Positions 1 through 7,967 of a stretch of DNA of 64,000 bases are shown here, in pieces. This stretch comes from Ruficoccus amylovorans (GTDB taxonomy: Bacteria; Verrucomicrobiota; Verrucomicrobiia; Opitutales; Cerasicoccaceae), in the NCBI RefSeq assembly GCF_014230085.1, contig NZ_JACHVB010000021.1:1-64000 (forward strand), in the 5' to 3' direction. How positions within the stretch are numbered: position 1 is the first letter of the stretch; each line of letters starts with the position of its first letter. Under the pieces are notes generated by a model. It was not told where the DNA came from and made no database searches. It saw only the letters and a list, made by a program, of their open reading frames with translations. Made by a program: the position numbers and the translations under genes.

Positions 1-21
1 CCTAGGGCTAACGGACATTCA
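1..21 (+). repeat. left terminal inverted repeat of the IS element
   Basis: This is the perfect reverse complement of 829-849. It starts CCTAGGGCTAACGGACATTC. The match ends at base 21; base 22 no longer pairs. Confidence 0.95.
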
Positions 22-73
22 AGTAGTTCTAAAGTATCTGTACATTTTGCGTCAGTGATGTTGTAAGGCATTG

Positions 74-831
74 ATGGCTAAGCGATATGAGCTAACAGAT
101 GAGCAATATGAGCAGATCAAGGATCTGCTTCCTGGCAAGGTTGGCGATCCCGGGCGCACCGCTGAGGATAACCACCGCTTCATCAACGGGGTCATGTGGG
201 TGCTGCGTAGCAGCGCGTTTTGGCGAGACATGCCGGAGCGTTACGGCAATTATGAAACGACCTATAAACGCTTCAGCCGCTGGGCCAAGAAGGGTATCTG
301 GGAACAGGTTTTTAAGCGATTATTGAAGGACCCCAAAAACGCATATGTGATGATCGACTCGACTCTCGTTAAGGCCCACCAGAACGCCACAACGGGAAAA
401 AGGGGGCGATGTGTCAGGCTCTGGGGCGATCCCGTGGAGGACTGACCACGAAGCTGCACATGCTTTGCGATGCGCTCGGAAGGCCACTTAAAATGCACCT
501 CACCGGTGGTCATTGCAATGACTGCACGCAGGCCGAAACGCTGCTTGAAGGTCAGCGTGCCCAAGCCGTCATCGCAGACAAAGGCTATGACTCAAACGCC
601 ATTCGGGCCTTCATCGCTAAGGCCAAGATGAAGGCTGTTATTCCCAGTAGATGCCACCGAAAACAGCAAATCCCCCACGACAAAAAACTCTACAAGCAAA
701 GAAACAGGATCGAACGCCTATTCGGTACGCTCAAACAAAACCGCCGCATCGCAACAAGGTTCGACCGAAACGACTCTCACTATATGGCATTCCTCTTCCT
801 CGCATGCGCCCTCATTTGGTTGACATCCTGA
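74..831 (+). CDS. IS5-family transposase, two frames joined by -1 frameshift
   Basis: DDE transposase that would catalyse cut-and-paste movement of the element. The first frame (74-445) carries the N-terminal DUF4096-like domain and the first catalytic Asp in MIDST (about residue 95). The second frame (open from before 409 to the stop at 831) is one base back and carries the second Asp (VIADKGYDS) and the Glu (RNRIERLFGTLK), 45 residues apart. The run AAAAAGGGGG at 397-406 sits in the overlap. A -1 shift there reads K-K-G-A-M into the second frame, restoring a normal-length enzyme of about 250 residues. The stop codon overlaps the right inverted repeat. Both frames look intact, so the element may be active. 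The frameshift is inferred from the family and the sequence. Confidence 0.9.
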
Positions 832-849
832 ATGTCCGTTAGCCCTAGG
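829..849 (-). repeat. right terminal inverted repeat of the IS element
   Basis: Perfect 21-bp inverted copy of the left end. It contains the transposase stop codon (829-831) and, on the other strand, the TAG stop of the yihY-like gene (845-847). Confidence 0.95.
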
Positions 850-2371
850 CGAAGAGCTGCTTGAGGCTTTTCTGGCCGGATTCGGAGCTGGAGTAGTCGA
901 GCAGGCGTTCCTCGTACTCGGTGAGGACGGGGTCGGAATACTTGATAAGGCTCGTGCCCTCGTTGTTGCCGCGGGTTTCGAGCCGCTGCTTGAAATCGGC
1001 CAGGGTGATGCGTTCCAGCGGGCGGGCGGGTTGGTAGCGGGAGGATTCCTGGCGGGACTTGGATTCGTTTTCGACCGGGCTGAGGTAGCCGATGTCCACC
1101 AGTTGGGCCAGGCACTCGTTAAGGATGTTGGCGGGGACGCGGATTTTGTCCGCCAACTCATCCGAGCTATACGGTTGGCGGCACTCGTCGAAGCGCCGCG
1201 CCACCAGTAGCAGGGCCACCAGGCTGAGGGTTTCGCGGGTGCGCAGGCTGACGTTTTCCCAGGCGCGCTGGTTGGTCAGGTTGTTGACGTTCTGAATGGC
1301 AAAGGACACCTGCCCGCCCAGCAGCAGGATGACCCAGAACAGCCACAGCCCGAAGAGGAAAATCGGCAGGATACTGACCACGCCCAGCAGGCTGCCCTGC
1401 CGGATGACGAAGCCCACGTAAAGCACGCTCAACTGTTTGCTCAGGTTGAGCAGGATGGTCACCACCAGCGCCCCGAGGAAGGCCGGTTTCCAGCGCACAT
1501 GGGTGTTGGGGATGAAGCGGTTGAAAATCGCCACCAGCGCCACCACACTGATAAAGGTCCACAGCGGGGCCAGCCACAGGAACGACTCCCGAAAGAGGTG
1601 GCCGAGCGGGAGGTGGTCGAACTGCTGGGCGATGCGGCCATAGATGCCGAGGCTGACCGAGGTGAAGCCCAGTACCGAGCCCAGGCTGATGAGGGTCCAG
1701 TAGAAAACAATGCGCTGGAGGATATTGCGCGCGCGGCGTACGCCCCAGATCTGGTTAAAGGTCTTCTCAATGGTGGAGAGCAACTGCACGCTGAGCCAGA
1801 TCAGCATGAGCGAGCCAAAGACCCCGAGCGTCCCCGAGCGGGCATTGCGCACGATGCCCTTGAGAAATTCGACGATCTTGGGGTCTACCGAAGCCTTTTC
1901 GCGGTCGCCGTCTTCAGTCTGGACGGTGACTTCGCCCTCCTGCGTGTCGGGCACGTTATTGTGGTCGGCGTCGTAGGCGTTCAGGTCCATCATGGCGGCC
2001 TGCTCGGTCGGCGGGGCCACGAAGTAGATGAGCTTGGTCAGGTTCTCAACGATGATGTCTTCGGCGTTGTCGCCCTTGAGCACGAAGCCGGAGACCATGA
2101 TGACAATGGCCAGCAGCGGACCGATGGCGATCAGCGTGTAGTAGCTCAACGCTCCCGCCTGGCTGGGGATGAGGTTGCGCAGGATACCCTCCCAGGTGAT
2201 GGCCAGCACACGCAGCACCGCGAAGCCCGAGCCGCGCAGGCTCTTGTCGTCCACTTTATCTGTTTCCCAGATTTCCTTGCCGATCAGGTGCGGCACGGAA
2301 ACCAGCCAGTTTTTCACGCGGGTGAAAGCCTGGACGATGCGGGAAGGTTTTTTGGCCTCGTTGGAAGGCAT
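845..2371 (-). CDS. YihY/BrkB-family inner-membrane protein
   Basis: About 508 residues. The family is the former 'RNase BN' group of polytopic membrane proteins of unknown transport role. The typical core is visible: a first membrane segment after SQAGALSYYTLIAIGP (residues 70-85), then GTLGVFGSLMLIWLSVQ, the IEKTFNQIWGV signature and four more hydrophobic segments. A soluble C-terminal winged-helix-like tail follows (about residues 380-508, SSDELADKIRVPANILNECL). Unusually, the first periplasmic loop is enlarged and contains YDADHNNVPDTQEGE, which resembles a thrombospondin type-3 calcium loop. The start at MPSNEAKK is chosen because the upstream in-frame residues look random. The stop codon TAG lies in the CTAG at the edge of the IS element, so the reading frame seems undamaged. 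Confidence 0.88.
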   Translation of the reverse strand: MPSNEAKKPSRIVQAFTRVKNWLVSVPHLIGKEIWETDKVDDKSLRGSGFAVLRVLAITWEGILRNLIPSQAGALSYYTLIAIGPLLAIVIMVSGFVLKGDNAEDIIVENLTKLIYFVAPPTEQAAMMDLNAYDADHNNVPDTQEGEVTVQTEDGDREKASVDPKIVEFLKGIVRNARSGTLGVFGSLMLIWLSVQLLSTIEKTFNQIWGVRRARNILQRIVFYWTLISLGSVLGFTSVSLGIYGRIAQQFDHLPLGHLFRESFLWLAPLWTFISVVALVAIFNRFIPNTHVRWKPAFLGALVVTILLNLSKQLSVLYVGFVIRQGSLLGVVSILPIFLFGLWLFWVILLLGGQVSFAIQNVNNLTNQRAWENVSLRTRETLSLVALLLVARRFDECRQPYSSDELADKIRVPANILNECLAQLVDIGYLSPVENESKSRQESSRYQPARPLERITLADFKQRLETRGNNEGTSLIKYSDPVLTEYEERLLDYSSSESGQKSLKQLFA

Positions 2372-2402
2372 AATCAGGAGATAGCGCCGGGAAGCGGTGC
2401 GT

Positions 2403-3158
2403 TTAGAGGAAATACATCGCCGCCAGCGCGCCGAAGCTGCCGACCCCCAGAATGGCAAAGAGGATCATGGCGTAGAGGTTGAGCGTGGCCGTGCAGACGT
2501 AGAGCGAGAGCGAACCGACGGCGACGGCCAGGCTTTGCGGGAACTCGCCCCAAGCCCAGAAAATATACGTGAAAAAGCCCAGCCCGAGCATGGCCCGGAT
2601 GCGGATGAGCGGGAAAACGTCGGTGGCCGAAAGGATGCAGCACAGCACGAAAAAGAGGTCCACCGCGCCCAGAATGAGCATCGGGTACTCCAGCAGGAGC
2701 GACCAGGTGCGCTCCTCGCGGATAGTCATGACGATGTCCCAGTAGGGGAAAATGTCGGTGAAGGCGCACAGTGCGAGCATCAGGACTAGCGCGGGCAGCG
2801 AGAGCGCGGCGGCCTTGCCCATGCGGTTCTCCCGCGCGCGCAGGTGGCGGGTCTCATCGGATTTGCCTTCGGCGGCGGCCAGCATCTCGTCCACGGTGAC
2901 GGGCGGCGGCTCATGGTGAGCGGGCTCGACGACGGGGGGCAAGTCGCGGGCCTTGAGTTGGACGCGCTTCTGCTCGGGGTGGAGGATGGCCTGAAAGGCC
3001 GGTCCTTCGGAGAGCGGGAGCCAGTCTTCGCGGTCCTCGTCGTAGTAGAGTGTGGCGGCGCTGGCGCGGCCCGCTCCGAGCAAGTCTGCGATCCGCTCCG
3101 GGCTGTACGGCCCGCGGGCTTCTTCTGAATCGGCTTCCCTGATGTAAAACTCCGCCAT
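2403..3158 (-). CDS. GYF-domain-containing membrane protein
   Basis: About 251 residues. The N-terminal 50 residues (EFYIREADSEEARGPYS to EDWLPLSE) match the GYF_2/DUF4339 pattern, a small domain thought to bind proline-rich peptides. A charged linker follows, then four predicted membrane segments (about residues 116-134, 155-176, 188-203 and 207-250). The function of such proteins is not known. The gene lies 31 bases upstream of the yihY-like gene on the same strand, so the two may be co-transcribed. The start MAEFYIREA is preferred over an in-frame ATG seven codons upstream because the GYF domain begins there; neither start has a clear ribosome-binding site. Confidence 0.72.
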   Translation of the reverse strand: MAEFYIREADSEEARGPYSPERIADLLGAGRASAATLYYDEDREDWLPLSEGPAFQAILHPEQKRVQLKARDLPPVVEPAHHEPPPVTVDEMLAAAEGKSDETRHLRARENRMGKAAALSLPALVLMLALCAFTDIFPYWDIVMTIREERTWSLLLEYPMLILGAVDLFFVLCCILSATDVFPLIRIRAMLGLGFFTYIFWAWGEFPQSLAVAVGSLSLYVCTATLNLYAMILFAILGVGSFGALAAMYFL

Positions 3159-3231
3159 GCAGACCGTAATATAAACCAACCGGAATATTCGTGAGCAAGT
3201 CTAATGTCCACTGCCCGCTACAGCCGCCTCG

Positions 3232-3897
3232 CTACCATTTGCCAATGCGGGTCGGGGCGGTGACGGCGTTGGAGAGCGTCCGCAGGAAGGTTTCCCTCGG
3301 CCAGCAGGTGGCCCCGAAACTGGCCAGGTAGCGGGTGGGCTGCTGGCAGTCGATGAGCTGGAATTCCCACTGCCGGAGGCGTTCAACCAAGCGGACAAAG
3401 GCGACCTTGGAGGCGTTGGGCGCGTGGTGGAACATGCTTTCGCCAAAAAAGGCGGCCCCGAGGCTGACCCCATAGAGCCCGCCGACCAGTTTGCCCTCCA
3501 GCCAGCACTCCACGCTGTGTGCGAAGCCCGCGGCGTGCAGTTCCAGGTAGGCGGTTATGATATCTTCGACGATCCACGTGCCGTCCTGGCCGGGGCGGGG
3601 CGTATGGGCGCAGGCCCGGATGACGCGCCCGAAGGCCTGGTCGAAGGTGACTTCCCAGCAATCTTTTTTCAACTCCTTGCGCAGGCTGTGGGAGACCTTC
3701 AACTCGCGCGGCAGCAACACGAAACGCGGGTCCGGGCTCCACCACAGGATCGGCTCGCCGGCGTTGTACCAGGGGAAAATGCCCCGGCTGTACGCCTCGA
3801 TCAGGCGAATAATGGACAGGTCGCCACCCACCGCCAGCGGGGCGTCGGCGGGCGCGTCATGAGGGTCGGGAAAAGCGTTTGTAAAACGCGGCTGCAT
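3232..3897 (-). CDS. aat: leucyl/phenylalanyl-tRNA-protein transferase
   Basis: Transfers Leu or Phe from aminoacyl-tRNA to proteins with N-terminal Arg or Lys, marking them for ClpAP degradation (N-end rule). The 221-residue length is normal. Family motifs are in order: GIFPWY (39-44), LWWSPDPR (51-58), GTWI (106-109), the FGESMF motif (151-156) and LIDCQ (181-185). The gene is divergent from the TPR gene, with 30 bases between the two starts. Confidence 0.96.
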   Translation of the reverse strand: MQPRFTNAFPDPHDAPADAPLAVGGDLSIIRLIEAYSRGIFPWYNAGEPILWWSPDPRFVLLPRELKVSHSLRKELKKDCWEVTFDQAFGRVIRACAHTPRPGQDGTWIVEDIITAYLELHAAGFAHSVECWLEGKLVGGLYGVSLGAAFFGESMFHHAPNASKVAFVRLVERLRQWEFQLIDCQQPTRYLASFGATCWPRETFLRTLSNAVTAPTRIGKW

Positions 3898-3927
3898 GCG
3901 TCAAGATACTCTACTTAAGCACGACTT

Positions 3928-4308
3928 ATGCCGCAACACCAGAACGAACCCACCCGCGATCCCATTGCCATGGTCGAGGAAGCGACCTTTGATTTCACCC
4001 TCGGTGACAACGACGAGGCCCTGCGCAAGCTGCGCCGAGCCCAGGAAATGGCGCCCGGCTGCTTCGAGGCCTGGCACGCGATGACCGAGGTCTATGTGTC
4101 CATGAAGGACTACGACCACGCGCTGGAGGCGGCCACCCGCGCCTTCGAGCTGCGCCCCGAGGACATCCACATCAACACCAGCCTCTCGCGAATCTGGATG
4201 CACAAGGGCGATAAACAGATGGCCGAGCACTTCGGGGCTAAGGCCCGCACGCTCGGCTGGAAGGAAGAATTGAATTCCGAGCCGGAGGAGGACTCGGGAC
4301 TGGCCTGA
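3928..4308 (+). CDS. TPR-repeat protein
   Basis: 126 residues with about three tetratricopeptide-like helical pairs. NDEALRKLRRAQEMAPGCFEAWHAM is followed by DYDHALEAATRAFELRPEDIHI and a third, weaker repeat. There is no signal peptide, so it is probably a cytoplasmic protein-interaction module. It ends 74 bases before accA on the same strand. No specific partner can be read from the sequence. Confidence 0.8.
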   Translation: MPQHQNEPTRDPIAMVEEATFDFTLGDNDEALRKLRRAQEMAPGCFEAWHAMTEVYVSMKDYDHALEAATRAFELRPEDIHINTSLSRIWMHKGDKQMAEHFGAKARTLGWKEELNSEPEEDSGLA

Positions 4309-4382
4309 TTTTAGGGTTTCCATCGGCCCGGTTTGCCTTTCAGAATACCGGTTGATCAGTTGAGGACGTATCTGCACCGATT

Positions 4383-5348
4383 ATGAGTAAAGCCACTTTC
4401 ACCCTGGAGTTTGAAAAACCAATCCAGATCCTGCGCGACCAGCTTGAGGACCTGCGCAAGAGCTCCGTCGAGAGCAAGATGGATGTCGCTGCCGAAATCC
4501 AGGCCATCGAGGAGAAGATCACCGAGACCAAGAAGCGCATCCACGCTGAGCTGACGCCCTGGCAAAAGGTGCAGCTCGCCCGGCATCCGCAGCGACCCTA
4601 TTCGCTGGACTACATCCGGCAGCTTTTCGAGGACTTTCAGGAACTCCACGGCGACCGGCAATTCCGCGACGACCGCGCCATTGTGGGCGGCACGGCGCTC
4701 TTTGACGGGCGTCCGGTTATGGTCATCGGTCAGCAGAAGGGCCGCTCGACCCGTGAGAACCTGGCCCGCAACTTCGGCTGCCCCAACCCCGAAGGCTACC
4801 GCAAGGCCCTGCGCCTGATGAAAATGGCCGAAAAGTTCGGCATGCCCGTTTTTTGCCTGATCGACACCCCCGGGGCCTATCCCGGCGTCGGGGCCGAGGA
4901 GCGCCATGTGGCCGAGGCCATCGCGGTCAACATCCGCGAGATGAGCAACCTGCGCGTGCCGATCATCGCCACCGTTATCGGCGAGGGCGGCTCCGGTGGG
5001 GCGCTCGGGATCGCTGTAGCCGACCGCGTGCTCATCCTCCAGAACGCCTACTACTCGGTTATTTCGCCCGAAGGCTGCGCGGCCATTTTGTGGAAGGACC
5101 GCTCGCACTCGGCCCGCGCGGCCGAGGCCCTCAAGATCACCGCAGACAAGCTGCTGGAACTGGGCATTGTGGACGAAATCGTCGATGAACCGCTCGGCGG
5201 CGCTCATACCGACCCCGAAGTGACGGGGGAAACGCTCCGCACGGTCCTCAAGCGCCATCTTGACGAGGTTCTCGGCCTGGGCGAGTCAAAGATGATCGAC
5301 GCCCGCTACGAGAAGTTCCGCCGCATGGGCGTCTATCAAAACGCGTAA
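4383..5348 (+). CDS. accA: acetyl-CoA carboxylase carboxyltransferase subunit alpha
   Basis: Forms the carboxyltransferase half of acetyl-CoA carboxylase with AccD, moving CO2 from carboxybiotin to acetyl-CoA to give malonyl-CoA, the first step of fatty-acid synthesis. 321 residues is the family length. The family landmarks [19 protein letters not shown] (about 88-97), [16 protein letters not shown] (159-173) and [12 protein letters not shown] (199-210) are all present, as is the N-terminal coiled segment. No other acc gene is in the window. Confidence 0.97.
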   Translation: MSKATFTLEFEKPIQILRDQLEDLRKSSVESKMDVAAEIQAIEEKITETKKRIHAELTPWQKVQLARHPQRPYSLDYIRQLFEDFQELHGDRQFRDDRAIVGGTALFDGRPVMVIGQQKGRSTRENLARNFGCPNPEGYRKALRLMKMAEKFGMPVFCLIDTPGAYPGVGAEERHVAEAIAVNIREMSNLRVPIIATVIGEGGSGGALGIAVADRVLILQNAYYSVISPEGCAAILWKDRSHSARAAEALKITADKLLELGIVDEIVDEPLGGAHTDPEVTGETLRTVLKRHLDEVLGLGESKMIDARYEKFRRMGVYQNA

Positions 5349-5408
5349 ATTTCCGGACCAGACCAGCCTGCGCCCCGAGCGCTCGTTATAATGATTGGGG
5401 CAACGAAA

Positions 5409-5455
5409 GTGCAGCCTGCGGCTGCTGCGGGGTTTGGGGGCGCACAGCCCCCAAG
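5409..5455 (-). repeat. palindromic 3'-end element, copy 1
   Basis: Read on the minus strand, this begins CTTGGGGGCTGTGCGCCCCC and continues with AAACCCCGCAGCAGCC and AGGCTGCAC. It forms two adjacent hairpins, TTGGGGGC/GCCCCCAA and GCAGCC/GGCTGC. A closely similar copy lies at 33318-33363. Here it starts 23 bases after the stop of the metallo-hydrolase gene; the other copy starts 21 bases after argG, in the same orientation relative to the gene. No long T-run follows, so it is not a textbook terminator. Confidence 0.85.
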
Positions 5456-5477
5456 TTTATCCATACCGGGTCCTCGA

Positions 5478-6257
5478 CTACAGGGTGAGGGTGAGTCCGT
5501 CGTAGGCGAGGCGGACGGAGGCGGGGAGTTTGGCTTCCCAGGTATCGTGATCGACCTGGAAGGTCAGGTGGGTGAGCCAATTTTGGGGCGCGCCGATTTG
5601 GAGGGCGGCAGCGGTGGCTTCGTCGATGGTCATGTGGGTGGGGTGTTCGGTCGGGCGCAGGCCGTCGAGTACGACCGCATCGGCCCCGGCGGCGAGTTCG
5701 TAGGCGGCGGGAGTGAGTTCCTTGCAGTCGTTGAAGTAGGCAAATTTGCGCCCGGAGGATTTTTCCACGAAGACGAGCCCCAGCGTGTCGATGCTGCCGT
5801 GGGGCAGGAGGGTCGAGTAGATGTCGCCGCCGGGAGTCTCCAGTTTGTCGGGCATGGGCAGGGGGCGAAAGGCGGCGTAGCCCTTGCGGGCGGGTTTGTC
5901 ACCGATGGCGTAGGGGAAGACCGAGCGCACGCGCCCGAGCCCTTCCTCGGAGCCGTAAACTTCGATCGCGCTGAAGTTGCGCAGGTCACAGAAGCGCCGC
6001 AGGTCGTCCATGCCCATGATGTGGTCGGCGTGGCCGTGGGTGAGGATAAAGGTGTCGATCTGGCGCAGGTCATGCCGCAGGCACTGGAGCCGGAATTCCG
6101 GTCCGGCGTCGATCTGGATGTGCCAGCCGTCCATGACAATGTGCATGGAACAGCGGGTGCGCCAGTTTTTCGGGTTGGTCAGGTCGCAGCCCTCGTTTTC
6201 ATGTGCGATCATGGGCACGCCCTGCGAGGTGCCCGTTCCTAGAAAAGTAACTTCCAT
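5478..6257 (-). CDS. metallo-beta-lactamase-fold hydrolase, PhnP-like
   Basis: 259 residues from MEVTFLGTGTSQGVP, the usual start of this subfamily; an in-frame upstream extension of 15 residues looks non-coding. The metal-binding motif LTHGHADHIMGMDD (His74, His76, Asp78, His79) and the later metal ligands (YFNDC, and His in LTHLTF) are present. Relatives are phosphodiesterases that act on cyclic phosphates or nucleotides (PhnP, RNase Z relatives). The substrate cannot be told from sequence, and no phn genes are nearby. Confidence 0.88.
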   Translation of the reverse strand: MEVTFLGTGTSQGVPMIAHENEGCDLTNPKNWRTRCSMHIVMDGWHIQIDAGPEFRLQCLRHDLRQIDTFILTHGHADHIMGMDDLRRFCDLRNFSAIEVYGSEEGLGRVRSVFPYAIGDKPARKGYAAFRPLPMPDKLETPGGDIYSTLLPHGSIDTLGLVFVEKSSGRKFAYFNDCKELTPAAYELAAGADAVVLDGLRPTEHPTHMTIDEATAAALQIGAPQNWLTHLTFQVDHDTWEAKLPASVRLAYDGLTLTL

Positions 6258-6362
6258 ATGCCTGTTTCCATCAAATAACCGCCCCGCCCCTGACAAAAGC
6301 AAAAACCGCGCCGTTACCGGAGCTTAACCATTTTCGGGCGGAGGCTCAACGTTCCGGCGGTT

Positions 6363-6409
6363 GCGCACAGCGAGAATCTCTGTGCCCTCAGAGACTCCTC
6401 GGTGTGCGC
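6363..6409 (-). terminator. nested stem-loop at the end of the zinc operon
   Basis: Outer arms GCGCACA (6363-6369) and TGTGCGC (6403-6409) enclose inner arms CTCTG and CAGAG with a six-base loop; most bases between also pair. It overlaps the znuB stop codon. No T-run follows, so it may be an mRNA 3'-end stabiliser or a Rho-type end. The wording also resembles the CTCTGTG repeat family at 45539-45574. Confidence 0.5.
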
Positions 6410-7227
6410 TAATGACGCTGCGGGCGGATAAGGCGAAAAGTCCAGGCCAGCAGAAAGCAGACGGTGGCCACGAGCACGATGCACGCGCCGGAGGAGACAT
6501 CGAAGTGGTACGAGAGCAGCAACCCGGAGAAACCCGCCACGATGGCCACGGCGGAAGCCAGCAGCATGATGCCCGAGACACTGCGCATGAGCAGGGCGGC
6601 GCAAGCCGCCGGCGTGATGAGCAGGGCAATGGTCAGCAGCGCGCCCACCACCTGCACGGCGGAGACCACGGCCAGCGAGGCCAGCAGGAGCACGAGCAGG
6701 CGCATGCGGTTGGGGTTGATGCCGATGACGCGGGCGTAGTCCGGGTCGAGGGAGGTCAGCTCCAGTTCCTTGTGCCAAAGCGTCAGCGCCACGATAATAA
6801 TGACCGTGACCGCCCCGACCAGCGCGAGATCACCGGCGGTGACTCCGAGGATGCTTCCGAAGACGATAGCCTCGAAGTCCCGGTAAGAGCTGGCCATGCT
6901 CATCAAGAGGATCCCCAGCGCGAACATCCCGGCCAGCACAACGCCGATAGCGGTGTCTTCGCGCACGCGGCGGTGCGAGGAGAGGATGGCGACGCCGAGC
7001 GCCGTGGCCAGACTGGCCCCGAGCGCGCCGAGAAAAAGATTAAAGCCCTTTAAGAACGCGAAGGCCACCCCCGGCAAGATGGTGTGGCCGAGTGCCCCCC
7101 CGAGAAAGGCCATTCGCCGCAAAACGACGTAGGTGCCGACCAGCGCGCAGTTGAGCCCGGCCAGCAGCACGGCCACGAGGGCTTTTTGCAAAAAGGCGTA
7201 CGAAAACGGTTCGGTCAGGAAATCCAT
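6409..7227 (-). CDS. znuB: zinc ABC transporter permease
   Basis: 272 residues, ABC-3 family permease with about eight membrane segments. It forms the membrane channel for Zn2+ (or Mn2+) delivered by ZnuA and powered by ZnuC. Characteristic stretches include FLGGALGHTILPGVA near the N-terminus, the cytoplasmic coupling region SLDPDYARVIGINP, and ALLTIALLITPAACA. It is the last gene of the zur-znuA-znuC-znuB run, 14 bases after znuC. Zinc rather than manganese is inferred from the linked regulator and the His-rich ZnuA. Confidence 0.93.
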   Translation of the reverse strand: MDFLTEPFSYAFLQKALVAVLLAGLNCALVGTYVVLRRMAFLGGALGHTILPGVAFAFLKGFNLFLGALGASLATALGVAILSSHRRVREDTAIGVVLAGMFALGILLMSMASSYRDFEAIVFGSILGVTAGDLALVGAVTVIIIVALTLWHKELELTSLDPDYARVIGINPNRMRLLVLLLASLAVVSAVQVVGALLTIALLITPAACAALLMRSVSGIMLLASAVAIVAGFSGLLLSYHFDVSSGACIVLVATVCFLLAWTFRLIRPQRH

Positions 7228-7241
7228 GAGGGGGCGGGCGT

Positions 7242-7967
7242 TCAGTCGGGGGAGACGCAGCCGTTTTCGAGGGTGAGCACGCGGTCAAAGCGGTCCATGA
7301 AATGCGCGATGTCGTGGGTGGCCATGACAACGGTGCAGCCTCGCTCCTTCAGCCGGTCGAGGGCCTCCCAGATGAGGCCGCGGCTGGTCTCGTCCACCGC
7401 GTTAAAGGGCTCGTCGAGCAGGTAAAGCTCGGCGTCGTGCAGGAGGGTCCGGGCGAGCAGCGCCCGCTGTTGCTGGCCGCCGGAGAGGCTGCCGATCTGT
7501 CGCCCGGCGTAGGGGCTGAGCCCCAGCGAGTCAAGCGCCTGCGCGGCCAGGGTGCGCTGTTCACGGCCAGGGCGGCGCAGCCAGCCCAGCCGCACGTAGG
7601 TGCCTGTGAGCACGAACCGGCTCAGGCTGATGGGAAATTCCCAGTCCAGGCTGCTGCGCTGGGGCAGGTACGCCACCTCGTGGCGGCAGACGCCGGGTCG
7701 GTGCCCGAGGATGCGGATCTCGCCCTCGTAGGGGAGCAGATCGGCCAGGCACTTGAGCAGGGTGGATTTGCCGGAGCCGTTGTCGCCGACCAGAGCGAGG
7801 CGTTCGCCGCGCTTGACGCAGAGGGACACGCCGTTGAGCGCGGGCGTGCCGGTGCTCGCGTAGCGAGCCGTTACGCCCTCGGTGCGGATGGCGGAGGCGT
7901 CCGGATAATGGCAGCCCCCGCAGTTTCCCCGGTAGGAGAGCAGCCCGCTTATGATTCCTTTACTCAA
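7242..7967 (-). CDS. znuC: zinc ABC transporter ATP-binding protein
   Basis: 241 residues. Walker A GDNGSGKST (61-69), Q-loop LPQRSSLDW (101-109), ABC signature LSGGQQQR (161-168), Walker B LYLLDEP and the H-loop ATHD are all intact. The best start is a TTG that overlaps the znuA stop (TTGA), implying translational coupling; there is no in-frame ATG before the ABC domain. The short extension ahead of the ABC domain carries NCGGCHYPD, a possible metal-binding patch not usual for this family. Confidence 0.92.
   Translation of the reverse strand: MSKGIISGLLSYRGNCGGCHYPDASAIRTEGVTARYASTGTPALNGVSLCVKRGERLALVGDNGSGKSTLLKCLADLLPYEGEIRILGHRPGVCRHEVAYLPQRSSLDWEFPISLSRFVLTGTYVRLGWLRRPGREQRTLAAQALDSLGLSPYAGRQIGSLSGGQQQRALLARTLLHDAELYLLDEPFNAVDETSRGLIWEALDRLKERGCTVVMATHDIAHFMDRFDRVLTLENGCVSPD

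Larger units (their letters stand above)
1..849 (+). mobile_element. IS5-family insertion sequence, complete
   Basis: The element is bounded by perfect 21-bp terminal inverted repeats (1-21 and 829-849), each carrying CTAG near its outer end (2-5 and 845-848). It contains one transposase split over two overlapping reading frames, as in IS5-family members that use frameshifting. If CTAG is the duplicated target, the element proper runs from about 6 to 844. It ends inside the TAG stop codon of the neighbouring yihY-like gene on the opposite strand. The window begins exactly at the left end, so the other flank and the target duplication cannot be checked. The IS5-family assignment rests on the transposase. 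Confidence 0.93.

Noticed and set aside
845-2371. yihY-like gene truncated by the IS element
   Set aside because: The stop codon lies in the likely duplicated CTAG target, and the C-terminal domain looks complete, so a truncation is not supported.
1499-2482. Long plus-strand open frame opposite the yihY-like gene
   Set aside because: It is the antisense of a clear membrane-protein gene; composition (His/Asp/Val-rich, no hydrophobic pattern) is that of a shadow frame in GC-rich DNA.
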